Assembly: GCF_026151205.1 (NCBI RefSeq)
Contig: NC_087074.1
Coordinates: forward strand, 496,001-560,000
Direction: 5' to 3'
Length of the DNA stretch: 64,000 nucleotides
DNA from: Bolinopsis microptera
Taxonomy: Eukaryota > Ctenophora > Tentaculata > Lobata > Bolinopsidae
Below the pieces are notes generated by a model. It did not search any database. It saw nothing but the letters and a program-made list of their open reading frames with translations, and was not told the origin of the DNA. A program made the translations under genes and the position numbers. Shown piece after piece: positions 11,059-21,796 of the stretch (its first letter is position 1; each line of letters begins with the position of its first letter).

Positions 11059-11915
11059 TGTAGTTGTAGAAAGAATAAAGAGTGGGCTGCAGAGCTAGTA
11101 GGAAGTTGGCGACATCTTGAGACGTTGATGCCCTGAAGAATTTTTACTATCATAAATCAATATAAATTGTAAACCTCTGTAAGCTTATTGGCAATTTGTA
11201 AACCTCCCCCCCCCCCCCCCCCCCCCAAAGTAAAGTCATGGGCCCCAGTTTTTTTCTCAACTACTACCTCAAAATCGAGTTTCACAAGAAAGTCACGGCA
11301 GGAAAAAAACATGTTGTAATTAGGCACTTCAATGAGAAAATCATGTGAGAATAACTTGATTGAATGACATACCTGCGCTGTACGTATCTTGGAACACGCA
11401 TTCGTACGACTCAACAAAAGTAGCATAATCGATTTATCATATCCACTAAATAGAAGATTTGATTGATAAATTTAATTCATTGGTCAGCTGCTTTTGATCC
11501 CATGGAAAAATATTGTTTCTAGCCGAAGTTATCGCCGGTCAAAGTTCAAAGGTCAGCGCTCATGTGTAATTGTATTGCATGAGTGAATTTCGATCAAGAA
11601 AACAACAAATTTCAAGAAAACAACAAATTTTTATTTAAATCAATTATAGCAACAATTTGAAAAACTTTAAAGCTCTTCTATTACCATGGAATATACTACG
11701 GGTATGGTGACTTGGGCTAATGAGTTGTTAAGTAGATTAAGATTAGTAAACCTGCACTTGCATTGTATATTTTATAAAAACTAGAAATTAGGCTTCACGG
11801 TAAAATGGAGAAGCAGGCTGATCTTGGAGAGAGCAGACCGTAAAGTTTACGCACCCACCAGGGCTACCTACCTACCCCAGTTGTTCTTTTTGGTTTATCA
11901 GCTTGTATTGTTATA
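11059..11915. other. Unannotated spacer with a poly-C run
   Basis: No gene recognised. A run of about 19 C lies at 11207-11226. The short open frame across it on the minus strand (poly-Gly stretch) is a by-product of that run. Confidence 0.5.
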
Positions 11916-12664
11916 CAGGGTGGGCCAAAAGTCAGTACCCATACGTTGGGTCTTATACCTCCGCCGTCTTTTATATTTGAGAGTTGTTGCTTTTCAAATG
12001 GCATACTGTACCTATTTGTTCGAGGATTCCGTCGCCAAAATTTGAAAATTCGAACATTTTAAACCACGCCCATTCAATATTAAAACACCTATATTGTTCT
12101 CTCTGAACATGTTGGACGCCTAATTTTTTCTGAGACGGCAGATTATTATATTTTGCATCTGATCTGAAATAATGATGTGAAACGGATTAGAAATGACGAA
12201 GTTATCAAGCGATTTGTGTATCTCGTTAGCAAAATTGATTGGGTGATTATGTGACACCGTGACACGACACCTTAATTGGGCAGCCTTAACGATTCCCATA
12301 ATGTTTAACAGGGTAGTTAACGGGGTCACCTTATCACGTGATTAGGTAAGCCAATCACCTGATCACACGTAATGAATATCTCGGTCATCTGAGAAGCTAT
12401 AACTCTAATTTTTTCAGGACAAACGTAATTCGAATGGCCAAACACAATTCAATAAAATTTAGCTCGATCCGACTATCCAAATTATAAAATAAATGCGAAA
12501 ATGAATCTTCATTCGAAAAAAATGAACACGAATATTTTTCGAGTTGACAAATTCCTCGAACCAGTGGTGGTACTAAGTTATACCAGAAAGAATTATTTCA
12601 ATTAGGCACTCAGTGACTGAGCTGTAAAGGCCAACGTATGGGTACTGACTTTTGGCCCACCCTG
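11916..12664. mobile_element. 749-bp mariner-like non-autonomous element
   Basis: The first 34 bases (starting cagggtgggccaaaagtcag) are repeated perfectly, inverted, at the other end, and both ends are flanked by TA (11914-11915 and 12665-12666). This is the standard architecture of a Tc1/mariner-superfamily element. The interior contains no transposase-like frame, so it is non-autonomous. Perfect terminal repeats suggest fairly recent movement. A related right end (tgggccaccctgta) occurs at about 27133-27146. Confidence 0.88.
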
Positions 12665-12869
12665 TATTTATGGACCCCAGTCACCACACTAAGAAGGAGT
12701 ATGTAAAAAAATAATAATAAGTTAAGTTAATATCATCATATCTGTTTAAAACAGTAAAAGTCAAGTTGAGGATTGACTTTCCTAGTTAATTTAAAGGTTC
12801 AAACGTTTGGGAATATAATAATGTTGGTATTTGTATCTGCTGCAGCAATAATATCGAAATGTCATTTGT

Positions 12870-14118
12870 CTAGAAAATTTTCGCTACTTCAATAGATATT
12901 GGGTCGGCAATTTGGTGAGTGAGTGATGAACTGGTTTGGTCTGTGACTGAGTGAGGGGGGATGTGAAAGTTGTGGTAAGTCCAGGTGTTATTATTGTTGA
13001 TGGATTGAGATCCCAGGATGATACTTTTACAGCGTAATTTAACCAAAGATACAGAAGTAGTGAGGATTTCCCCATTCTCATTTAGAATCCGTTTATGTAT
13101 GCAATTCCACAATTTGGAGGCTATATAAAGAAAAGTGTTGGTTTTTCTTGGGAGGATTATGACATTGCTTGTATCACGTTTTGATGAGTCTATAGTACAA
13201 TACAACGAGTATGGAGTGCGAAATTTCATAATTCGAAATATCTCAGATATACAGTGGTATTTGTACAAGTTTTGAACAGTAAGCAATTTTAGTCGATTAA
13301 AAATGGGCTTGGTGTGCTCTTTTTCGAAAAAAGCAGCTCCTAACCTCTGTTTTGTATAAGGTCTGGCTCGTGCACAAGTGGCATGTTTGTTGAGGTATGC
13401 ATTTAGGTCTCCAAAAAGGATTCTTATACAACGTTTCTGAGTTATGAACAGCTTATCGTTTGGTTGGTCTTTGAGGGCTGAGCCCCAAACACTTATTCCG
13501 TAAGCAAGATGTGATTCCAATAATGCAGAGTATATTTTTTGGTAGTGTTCCCCTGGAACTGAATGTTTAATCCTGTTAAGTGCTCCTGTAGTGGATCTAA
13601 TTTTTTTTCTTAGATATTCTATATGTGGGCCCCAGCTAAGTTTTTCATCAATTACTACACCAAGAAATTTGGTGTTGCTAACCTTGACAATTTTGTATCC
13701 ATTTATAAATATTCCTTGTGATTTGTCATATTCATTGGCATACGGCCTAACCCTGGTGCAGGTTTCATCAGATTCGTATGCAGGTAGAAAATGTATGTAG
13801 CAGCATTTAGACATATTTATATGTAAGAGATTACTTCTCATGAATTTGCATACGAAATCAAGAACTTTATTGGCCTTCAAGTATGTTGCTTCTTTGGACG
13901 GTCCAGTGATAAATATATTTGTGTCATCAGCATAGAGCACAAATTTGCATTCATCGCCTTTGTAACAGTTTATTATGTCGTTCATATATAATAAGAAAAG
14001 TAGAGGGCCTAGTATGGAACCTTGGGGAACTCCATATTTTACATTCATAGTCTCTGATGTAGTGTTGAGAAATGAAACACATGCAATCGAATCTTTAAAA
14101 ATTATCTTTTCTTACACT
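12870..14118 (-). pseudogene. 5'-truncated CR1-like LINE reverse transcriptase fragment
   Basis: A 392-codon frame, with a short open extension upstream to about 14118, carries the second half of a non-LTR reverse transcriptase: YGVPQGSILGPLLF, the catalytic FVLYADDTNIFI, and the thumb-like FLGVVIDEKLSW, followed by a C-terminal region (SHLAYGISVWGSA). The fingers and endonuclease domains are missing, as expected from incomplete reverse transcription. An (AAT)n-like microsatellite at about 12706-12720 may be its 3' tail. It is a different family from the plus-strand LINE next to it (YGVPQGS/YADD versus YGLPQGS/FADD). Confidence 0.88.
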
Positions 14119-14611
14119 TTTAGAGCAGACACCCTAAAACTTTCAGGATATGTTCTACGGATCATATAGAAGATATTCTAATAAGAGATTAGACAGAATT
14201 TTGAGGCCCAGATTGGTAACAATGTATTGTGCTTTGCCAATTGCAACACTTAATTTCAATGAAACAAGAAATTTTCAATGAAACAAGAAATTAAATTTTA
14301 GCAAATTTTACAGAATCAACAAATTTATAACAATGAAAATATAATGCTCATTTGGTGTATGACTTTCTGTCCATCACTTGAGTTTCAAACTATTTTCACA
14401 ACTACAATTAAATACATTTATTGAGGTATGTGAAATGTACAAGTAGTGGAATCGTAAACAAGCTATAACGGTGGCTCTGACCAGACAAGGCCTCCAGACC
14501 AGTCACTGAAGACCTTTCTTCACTTCTCATCTAAATCTTTAAAGGGAGTCCGACCCACAAGTCGGAACCTCTCCGGTGGGTTAAATCTTTCTCAATTTTG
14601 TTTCGACATCT

Positions 14612-16045
14612 TTGGATCAACACATACTTTGGACAGCGTTCGGAATGGCTACTCCTATAAAGTTAATTTTAACTGAACTAACCTCTCCTCAGCTTGATAG
14701 TGTCTTATCCAAATTCCAGCTGACTGCTCCAGAGGGCTATGACGAGGATGGAAAGCGCAAACTTCTTCGCAGCAGCAAAGTCTTCACAAGAGGAATTGGT
14801 AACCATGATAATGATAACACTTTGGCAGTATTTGATAAAAAAGGTACATTTGTTGATTTCGAATCAGTAGATGGAACGGTAAAAGGAATTTTTGCTAAAT
14901 CAGAATCGGGTAAGGTGATGTACCCATGTTCTGTTTGCTGTAAAGAGGTTACAAATAACTCGGATACATCAGGTCTTGGCATTGAATGCAGTGGATGTGG
15001 GTGGTATTTTCACACCAACTGCACAGAAAAGCCCATTAGTCTCAGCCTGTTTAAAGCACTTAGTGATTCTCCAACATACATTAAGGTGCTGTGCCCCCCG
15101 TGTAACTCAGTTTATGGTAGTGCTCTATCCAAGTTGAAGCGTGTGGAGCGTAAAGTGGATGCTATTACCGTGAAAGTTACCACTGTCGAGAAACAGTTAA
15201 AACAGGCAGCAAATAAAGGACCATTATACAGTGCAGCTGTTTCAAACGGTATCTCCAAACATAGTCCTATCCCACAAAAGGTCATGGAGGGTCTGAAATC
15301 GATTTCAAAAGCTAGACAGGACTCTGACGATGTTGAGCGACTCAAACGTACCAGAGTTGTTATCCGACCAGAAGATACTACCATAAGGACTAGTCGTGAT
15401 ATTCGTAAGGCTTTTAATCAGCATTACCAAGGCATGGTGATCAAACATTGTAGGTTAACGGCATCAGGTTCCATCACATTTGAATTTGAGGATGAAAACA
15501 CAGCTAAAACTGTGCAGTCTAACTGGAAAACCAGTCATTTTGGTGGTAATAAAGGTATGAAAATACCAGGTGACTATAACACTGTTGCCATGGTTAAGCA
15601 TGTGTATGATGATCACAACGAGGATGATATGAAGAAGGATATTATGCAGAATTACCCTGGTATAATCACTAAGTGTGAATTTCAACAGAAGAGGTCTGAT
15701 AAATCATTCAATGGAATGATCAAACTAGAATTTTCATCACGAGAAGCAATGACAAAAGTTATAACAGACAAGATAAAGTTTTGCCATCAACGCTACATAG
15801 TTGAAGAGTACAAAAGAAAGTCTAGGGTAATCAAGTGCAATAAGTGCCAAGGTTGGGGACATATTCACCGATATTGTACCAAACCAGCTAAGTGCGGTAA
15901 ATGTGCAGAAAACCATGAAAGCAATAGCTGTCCAATAACTAGTGGCTTCAAATGTGCACATTGCAAGGAAGATCATCAAGCAGGTTCTTTTGACTGTGCA
16001 GTGTACAAAGAGAAATTGGCTAAGTTCTCCCATGATGCATTATGA
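14612..16045 (+). CDS. LINE ORF1: PHD-finger and zinc-knuckle nucleic-acid-binding protein
   Basis: 477 codons. Seen: a PHD/RING-like Cys-His cluster at about residues 108-168 (CSVCC, CSGCGWYFHTNC, CPPC), a short coiled segment (KLKRVERKVDAITVKVTT), an RRM-like region, and three Cys/His zinc knuckles at about 408-464 (CNKCQGWGHIHRYC, CGKCAENHESNSC, CAHCKEDHQAGSFDC). Gag-like ORF1 proteins of Jockey/I elements bind their own RNA and form the RNP with ORF2. The PHD finger is an uncommon addition and may guide binding to chromatin, which is inference. ORF1 ends in TGA that overlaps the ORF2 start as ATGA (16042-16045). Confidence 0.9.
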   Translation: MDQHILWTAFGMATPIKLILTELTSPQLDSVLSKFQLTAPEGYDEDGKRKLLRSSKVFTRGIGNHDNDNTLAVFDKKGTFVDFESVDGTVKGIFAKSESGKVMYPCSVCCKEVTNNSDTSGLGIECSGCGWYFHTNCTEKPISLSLFKALSDSPTYIKVLCPPCNSVYGSALSKLKRVERKVDAITVKVTTVEKQLKQAANKGPLYSAAVSNGISKHSPIPQKVMEGLKSISKARQDSDDVERLKRTRVVIRPEDTTIRTSRDIRKAFNQHYQGMVIKHCRLTASGSITFEFEDENTAKTVQSNWKTSHFGGNKGMKIPGDYNTVAMVKHVYDDHNEDDMKKDIMQNYPGIITKCEFQQKRSDKSFNGMIKLEFSSREAMTKVITDKIKFCHQRYIVEEYKRKSRVIKCNKCQGWGHIHRYCTKPAKCGKCAENHESNSCPITSGFKCAHCKEDHQAGSFDCAVYKEKLAKFSHDAL

Positions 16046-19000
16046 TCAAAAATCATAACTCAATCGGAAATGCTGGAAATAACACTGTGCTTGGAAAATT
16101 CTGCACAATAAACATCTGTGGTCTATCTCAAAGAAGCAACATGATGCTAAGCAAGTATGCGTCTGATAACAACATTCTTCTTTTTGGTGTGCAGGAGACT
16201 GGTAGTAGCAGCCAGTGGAAATCACTAACCAACATGAAAACCTTTGAAGATACAAATAAGAATAGCAACAAAGGATGTGCAATTATTGTTAAACAAGAAG
16301 TCATGTTCACACAGCTTCCTGTTATCTCACATATTTCATCCAATATTGACTCGGTTTGGGGAATATTATCTTGGAACGGCAAGAGGTACATAATTGGGAA
16401 CCTTTACCTGAAACTAGACTATCTATCAGGTGTCAAAGAGATGCTGGTAATGCTTGATAAGGCAAATGAACTGAGTAGGTTTTACAAATGTGCAGGTGTG
16501 ATTGCTATGGGGGATTTTAATGCTCGTCATTATATTTGGAATGATACTGTGGTAAATAAGTACGGAAAATATATTGAAGAACATCTAGACTGGTCTAAGT
16601 TCTGTGTGCATGCATCTTCTTCAAGTACATTTTTGGCAAGGAATGGTAGCAGTCATATCGACTTTTTTATCACATCCACTCAACTTGATAAATATCTAGA
16701 TCATCCAATTGCAGATCATTTTGCTAATTTGTACAGTGGGGCTCCCCTGAGAGGTCATGTCCCAATCTCAATCAATATCCAAGTACAACCTGTCGCAATC
16801 AGGTCAGAGAATGTTAAGAAGTATAACCTTAAATCAATGGACTGGTTCAACTGGACTAGAGACATAGAGCTTGACCTGGAAATTGAAAAAATTGACAGCT
16901 TAGCTACTGATGGGACTATCAAGGAACTGCTGGAGGCCATTAACACAGCTATTGATGTTTCCACAAAAGAAAACTGCCAAATGAAATGTGTCTCCAAACA
17001 CAGCAAACCGTACTGGACCCCCAAGCTATCACTACTCTCTGAAAGACTCAGATTGGATCTCAAATCATATCTATCCAGAAATACTGACTCAGCCTTTGAA
17101 GCTCTGCAGGCTTCCAAGAAAGAATTTGAGGAAGCAAGAAAGCAGGCATGTCAGCAGTTTATTCTTCGAAAGACAAATGACCTTAACACTTCTCAGGCAA
17201 AAAAGTTCTGGAAGGAGTTTAATAAGCTTTTCAAACCCCCATCAGATCAGATGGTTGAAGCTCTTATATCGGACGATGGAACTATTCTTACAGGAAATGC
17301 TGACATTGAGAAAGAAATGTTTGAAACATTTTTCCAGGCTAAACACATCGAAAATAATATCGATAAATTCGATAATGCTTTCTTTCAGGATATAAACAAA
17401 CTGTATGATGACATAAAATACAGAAACTTTCAACCCAGTGCAACTGAGGCAATGGCAGATAGGTTTACCAACAGCTCCACACTTTATTGCCCTGTTACAC
17501 CATGGGAGGTCTCTGCTACTCTGAAAGGCATTCAATCAACAGCCGCCAGTTTTGATAACCACGAAGTGCATCAGTCTATGCTAAAGAAACTAGGTCCGAT
17601 TGCAATTCATGCACTAAGCAAGCTTTTTACACTCTGCCTGCGAAATGGGCTCTGGCTGTGGAACGATTCTAAGATTGTGTTTCTCAAAAAAGACGGAAAG
17701 TCATCATACTCCCAAGCAGGTGCATACAGGCCCATTTCAATATCTTCATATGTAGGGAAACTGTTTGAACGAATCCTGGCACGACGACTTGATATATATC
17801 TTATGAAAGTGGGACTTACGGATGTAAATCAGGAAGGATTCTCAAAAGGCAAGAATACTATTAGATACCTCAATCGACTGACTGTTGGTATTAAAGGTGA
17901 TATTATAAAGAAGCTTACGGTACTTTGCTTGTTTATCGACTTCGAAAAGGCATTTGATTCCGTCTGGAAAAAAGGTCTAATTGTTAAGCTCTGGAGAGCT
18001 GGTGTTCATGGCTGTTACCTAAAAACTATAGACAGTTTTCTATTTGGTCGCACAGTGTGCCTATTAATAAATGGATTCCTTGGCCCTGTTAGGGACTGCT
18101 TGGACTATGGGTTACCACAAGGATCTGTGCTGTCTCCTATTTTGTTCAAATTCTTCATTATGGATATTGAGGCAGTCTGTTCAGTGTACCAACAAATAAG
18201 TGTGTTAAAATTCGCTGATGATGGTACGGTGAAAGTGGTTGGTAGAGACTTGGAAGAGTGCCTTTTCTATCTCAACCTGGCTATGGACAGCATTGAATAT
18301 TGGACCTCTTGTTGGCGCATGGTTATCAACTGCAACAAAAATAAGACTGAAATTATATGCTTCAACTGCTATGATCATGCTGGAGTCCCGACTTCATTCA
18401 ACCTTGGAGGGAAAACAATTCAGTTAACGGATCAGACAAGGGTTCTTGGTGTCATTTTGGACAGTAAGTTAACCTACAAACAGCATAGCAAGCATGTACA
18501 CAACAATCTAGTATATCGCTGGGTTTGTATGAGCCGTTATGCAAACAGAAACTGGGGCATGAACCAAGCAGTTATAGTGAGAGTGACCAAAACAATTCTG
18601 TTCTCGACCTTGTTTTATGGTTCTACCATATGGATGAACAATTCAAATATGTCAGACATAAACAAACTATGGTACAGAGTGTCTAAAGCTGCAGTTGGAG
18701 CTGTTTTCAACGTCCATGGGGCCATACTGGAAGTCATTCTGGGTGTGCCACCACTCCAAACTTTGGGAAGAATAATCTCGATCAAACACTACCTCAAGGT
18801 TCTCCATGACTCAAATGACATTCACTATGACTTTGTGAAAACTCAGCTAAATGAAAAGAACCCAACAGTGCTCTGTCATCTCCGAGAGGTGCAGAAGTTC
18901 CTACAATGGAAAGCAGAACATTTTAACACAGAAGTTCAGGCCTGTGACCTCGGTGAAATCAGCCACAGAAACCTGGACCACATTCTGCTACTATCCCCAA

Positions 19001-19500
19001 AGACTTACAAGTACACCAAGGGAATGATACAGCAGTTCACAGAGCTACTTTGGCAAGAAAGTCTACAAAACCTACTACTTATGGAAGGATGGTCTGATAT
19101 TCCAAGAGTCTCCTGCAACCCCCTTCCCATCCCCTTTGGAGTGAGCCGCGAAGTGGAAGTATTGGTTATGAGTCTCATGTACAAGAACAATCTACTGAAC
19201 TCGTTTCTCTTCAGAGTTGACAGAGCAGCGGCCTCTCCGCTGTGCATCTGTGGCTCGGATGAGCAAACAGCACTGCACCTACTATCAAGTTGTGAGCTTG
19301 TGGACACAAATCTACAATGTCAAGCGGAACGAATCATCACCCTGTGCAACAGTGGTAGGCCCATAGTCGATCTAGCAACTGAGCAGGGCTCCATCATACT
19401 AAACTGCTCAAGGGACGATATATTTATAAATGTGTGTGTTAAAATTGTAGAAAGCGAGGGGTTAAATCTTAAGCGGAAGATAAATCTTTCGAAAAGATAA
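16042..19500 (+). CDS. LINE ORF2: endonuclease and reverse transcriptase
   Basis: 1152 codons, no lesion. Domains: APE-type endonuclease at about residues 10-230 (QETGSS, the catalytic GDFNARH, and SHIDFFI), reverse transcriptase at about 490-790 (FIDFEKAFDSVW, YGLPQGSVLSPILF near 688, catalytic FADD near 722), and a C-terminal Cys-Cys-His-Cys motif at about 1066-1086 (CICGSDEQTALHLLSSC), as in Jockey and I elements. The start codon overlaps the ORF1 stop by four bases (ATGA), an arrangement used for termination-reinitiation in some insect LINEs. The protein would nick target DNA and prime reverse transcription there. Confidence 0.93.
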   Translation: MIKNHNSIGNAGNNTVLGKFCTINICGLSQRSNMMLSKYASDNNILLFGVQETGSSSQWKSLTNMKTFEDTNKNSNKGCAIIVKQEVMFTQLPVISHISSNIDSVWGILSWNGKRYIIGNLYLKLDYLSGVKEMLVMLDKANELSRFYKCAGVIAMGDFNARHYIWNDTVVNKYGKYIEEHLDWSKFCVHASSSSTFLARNGSSHIDFFITSTQLDKYLDHPIADHFANLYSGAPLRGHVPISINIQVQPVAIRSENVKKYNLKSMDWFNWTRDIELDLEIEKIDSLATDGTIKELLEAINTAIDVSTKENCQMKCVSKHSKPYWTPKLSLLSERLRLDLKSYLSRNTDSAFEALQASKKEFEEARKQACQQFILRKTNDLNTSQAKKFWKEFNKLFKPPSDQMVEALISDDGTILTGNADIEKEMFETFFQAKHIENNIDKFDNAFFQDINKLYDDIKYRNFQPSATEAMADRFTNSSTLYCPVTPWEVSATLKGIQSTAASFDNHEVHQSMLKKLGPIAIHALSKLFTLCLRNGLWLWNDSKIVFLKKDGKSSYSQAGAYRPISISSYVGKLFERILARRLDIYLMKVGLTDVNQEGFSKGKNTIRYLNRLTVGIKGDIIKKLTVLCLFIDFEKAFDSVWKKGLIVKLWRAGVHGCYLKTIDSFLFGRTVCLLINGFLGPVRDCLDYGLPQGSVLSPILFKFFIMDIEAVCSVYQQISVLKFADDGTVKVVGRDLEECLFYLNLAMDSIEYWTSCWRMVINCNKNKTEIICFNCYDHAGVPTSFNLGGKTIQLTDQTRVLGVILDSKLTYKQHSKHVHNNLVYRWVCMSRYANRNWGMNQAVIVRVTKTILFSTLFYGSTIWMNNSNMSDINKLWYRVSKAAVGAVFNVHGAILEVILGVPPLQTLGRIISIKHYLKVLHDSNDIHYDFVKTQLNEKNPTVLCHLREVQKFLQWKAEHFNTEVQACDLGEISHRNLDHILLLSPKTYKYTKGMIQQFTELLWQESLQNLLLMEGWSDIPRVSCNPLPIPFGVSREVEVLVMSLMYKNNLLNSFLFRVDRAAASPLCICGSDEQTALHLLSSCELVDTNLQCQAERIITLCNSGRPIVDLATEQGSIILNCSRDDIFINVCVKIVESEGLNLKRKINLSKR

Positions 19501-19560
19501 GGCTTTATTATAGCATCTAATTTTGCTAATTTTGCTACTATTATGATAAAGGATTAAATA

Positions 19561-21681
19561 CCAAGCATATTGAAGTGTAGTATAGTGTTATTGGACTATG
19601 TTTATCTGAAAACAATCACCTTTAAACTAAATATTGTTATATTAATAACAAGGGAATGAGTTTTTCTATTTGAGCTGTTCAGTTCACAGGAAAGCAGATA
19701 TGGACTGCTTTAAAACTTTTATTTTGGATAAAGTTTGTTTCAGTAACCATTAAGAACCAGTGGCCTTTTGTAACTGCATCTTCAACCTCAGTTTCATTTT
19801 GAAACGTCAAGAGACTGGTAAAGTCAAATATTTTGTTACATAAACATTTTTATTAATTTTTGAAGGGTAGTAATTGTTTAGATCATAATTTTTATACGAA
19901 ACTATTAATGTTTTTTAATAGCTGTTAGCAGGGTAAAATTTGTTAGGTGTGTTTCTATAAATTTCTCTATTGGAAATTAAGGTTTTTGATCTCTACTATT
20001 TATTGTTATTAAAATGCTCATTGTAGCCAGTTATTTTTAAAAGATTTTCATCATCAAATGATTTAATTGAGTGTATATATTGTTTAAATGACATAGTTTA
20101 TTTTTTTTAATTAGCCTACACTATTGGTAATAGTATTTTTAAAAGTTTCAGGAAGAACAATTAGCAGAATTTGCATCCTAAACGATTACATCACTGAATG
20201 TTTGAATTAAAATGGTCAGTTTCAGAATTTAATTTCAAGGTGATACAAGATTCAATGAACTGATCTACCGATCATATAATATGACAAGTACACAGCAGAA
20301 AAATTCATTTATAAAAATAAGTACAAACAGTATATATACTATAAAGTAATTCAAGTGTTGCAATTGGCAGAGCACAATACAGAGGTAACAGATATTGTCC
20401 ACTGCTACCAATCTCTACTATAATTCAGAGAATTGTTTTTGTAGAATGTATGTATGTACGACCGCCCACGTGCAAATCAGATGAGAAATAGGAATTTAGG
20501 TAACAACCAAAATGTTGTTGGTAGCAACGGTGTTTTAATGCACACATGCACGTGCAAAGATTGTTTTAACGTCATTTTGATCGGTTTTGTGGTAATTACG
20601 TTGTGTTTAAAGTATTTTATATTTAAATCGGCTGTATCTTCGGTTGAGATGGATATTTTTTGATGCGATTAAAACTTTCTTTCAAAGAATACTACTAGCT
20701 TCGTCCTTGTTACCACGGGCTTTCTAGTATTATATAATATGAAATATCAAAAATCAAATATATACACATCTACTCCATCATAGGGGCAGGGATGAGGTTA
20801 TAAGTACATCAATGGTAATTGTCACGGTAAAAGTAAATTATTGATGGATGATCTTAAGGATCGTAATTTAGTTATGAAAACTTTAGTAAATTTAAATGAA
20901 ATAAATGATATAGCTCGCTGTAGACAATGTCGCAAAATTCTCTGTGGTTTTTTTGCACAGTTTACGGTTTACCCCAGGCTATTGTGGGGACCCCAGGCTA
21001 TTATGTTCATAAACATAGCCTGGCGCATTTGAACCCTTTCGGGAAAGCAGTTGCGTTTTTGAGATGTTACAAGCCAATAATCAAATTTTACTATTTAACT
21101 CAGCGCGGCTTTTGTAGCGTATAGGTTTATAACCTACCAGGACACGCGCCGATTTGAAACAAATATTTTACGAGTATCACCCGTTAACGTATACCATATA
21201 CGTCACTTCTTCCCAATTGGTAGTCAGCGTGCACATGTTTTTTCCGAGGCTGCAATCGGTTATAAACGATGCTAGTAACGCGCACAGTAACTTCCAAAGA
21301 GCATCCGCACTTTTTTCAGGGCGATGGAGGTTGTAATTTACTCAGCTCATCAATAATTTAGTATAGTCAATAGTGAAACAAATTTTTAGTGAAACAAATT
21401 TAAAATTATATCCTTTATTTTATAATCATAATATAATAATATTTATAAGCCTCCGTTTTGAAAGTTTTAAATTTTAATATAGTCACATTTCTATTTAAAA
21501 TTAAATTTAATGTATAAGTCAATAACTGGCCGCCAAAGCCGCGCATTCATGAAAACAGGATTAACTTGGTCATAATTATACGACAAATAGAAATTTAAAA
21601 CTATCCGTGGTTTTTAAAGTAAATTATAATCTTACCTAAATCCAAAGCCAGCTTTGTAAAATTTACTATTAGATCATAATA
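19561..21681. other. AT-rich spacer without recognisable genes
   Basis: Only short frames occur. A hairpin-forming repeat lies at about 20980-21030 (ccaggctat ... atagcctgg), and a related phrase is found near 61365. Otherwise nothing was recognised. Confidence 0.45.
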
Positions 21682-21787
21682 GTATCACGTGGTGACCCCC
21701 ACTGTCGCTTCACTACCCCTGTAGAGTTTCGACGATACAGGGGGAGCCGCGCACTCGTGCGCGGCGGGTCATACAACGTAGGACAAG
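21682..21787. mobile_element. 106-bp hairpin MITE, copy 1
   Basis: Short element with imperfect terminal inverted repeats (gtatcacgtggtgaccc at the left, gggtcatacaacgtaggac at the right) and a GC-rich internal palindrome (gccgcgcactcgtgcgcggc). It is flanked by a perfect 9-base duplication atcataata (21673-21681 and 21788-21796). A second copy is at 27011-27111. The 8-9-base duplication suggests hAT or Mutator-like transposition; the superfamily is not certain. Confidence 0.8.
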
Positions 21788-21796
21788 ATCATAATA

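Larger units (their letters stand above)
14440..19560 (+). mobile_element. Full-length Jockey/I-type non-LTR retrotransposon
   Basis: Contains two intact overlapping frames, ORF1 and ORF2, in the order expected for a Jockey/I-group LINE. A GC-richer 5' leader of about 170 bases precedes ORF1. The exact ends are not certain: no clear target-site duplication was found, and the 3' boundary is placed shortly after ORF2 in AT-rich sequence. Absence of stop codons or frameshifts in 4.9 kb of coding sequence indicates a young, possibly mobile copy. Confidence 0.85.
14219..20415. repeat. Inverted repeat pair flanking the LINE
   Basis: About 30 bases around tgtattgtgctttgccaatt (14223-14252) recur in inverted orientation at about 20352-20385 with one or two mismatches; agattggta also matches further out, with about 25 extra bases in the right copy. 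The arms are about 6.1 kb apart and bracket the complete LINE. They may be ends of a larger DNA element or two opposed copies of a dispersed repeat. No target-site duplication was recognised. Confidence 0.6.

Noticed and set aside
14737-19307. Several 60-135-codon frames overlapping the LINE
   Set aside because: Shadow frames of ORF1 and ORF2, with no domains of their own.
20454-20663. 69-codon plus-strand frame with a hydrophobic segment
   Set aside because: No homology recognised, no splice or promoter support, in a transposon-rich spacer.
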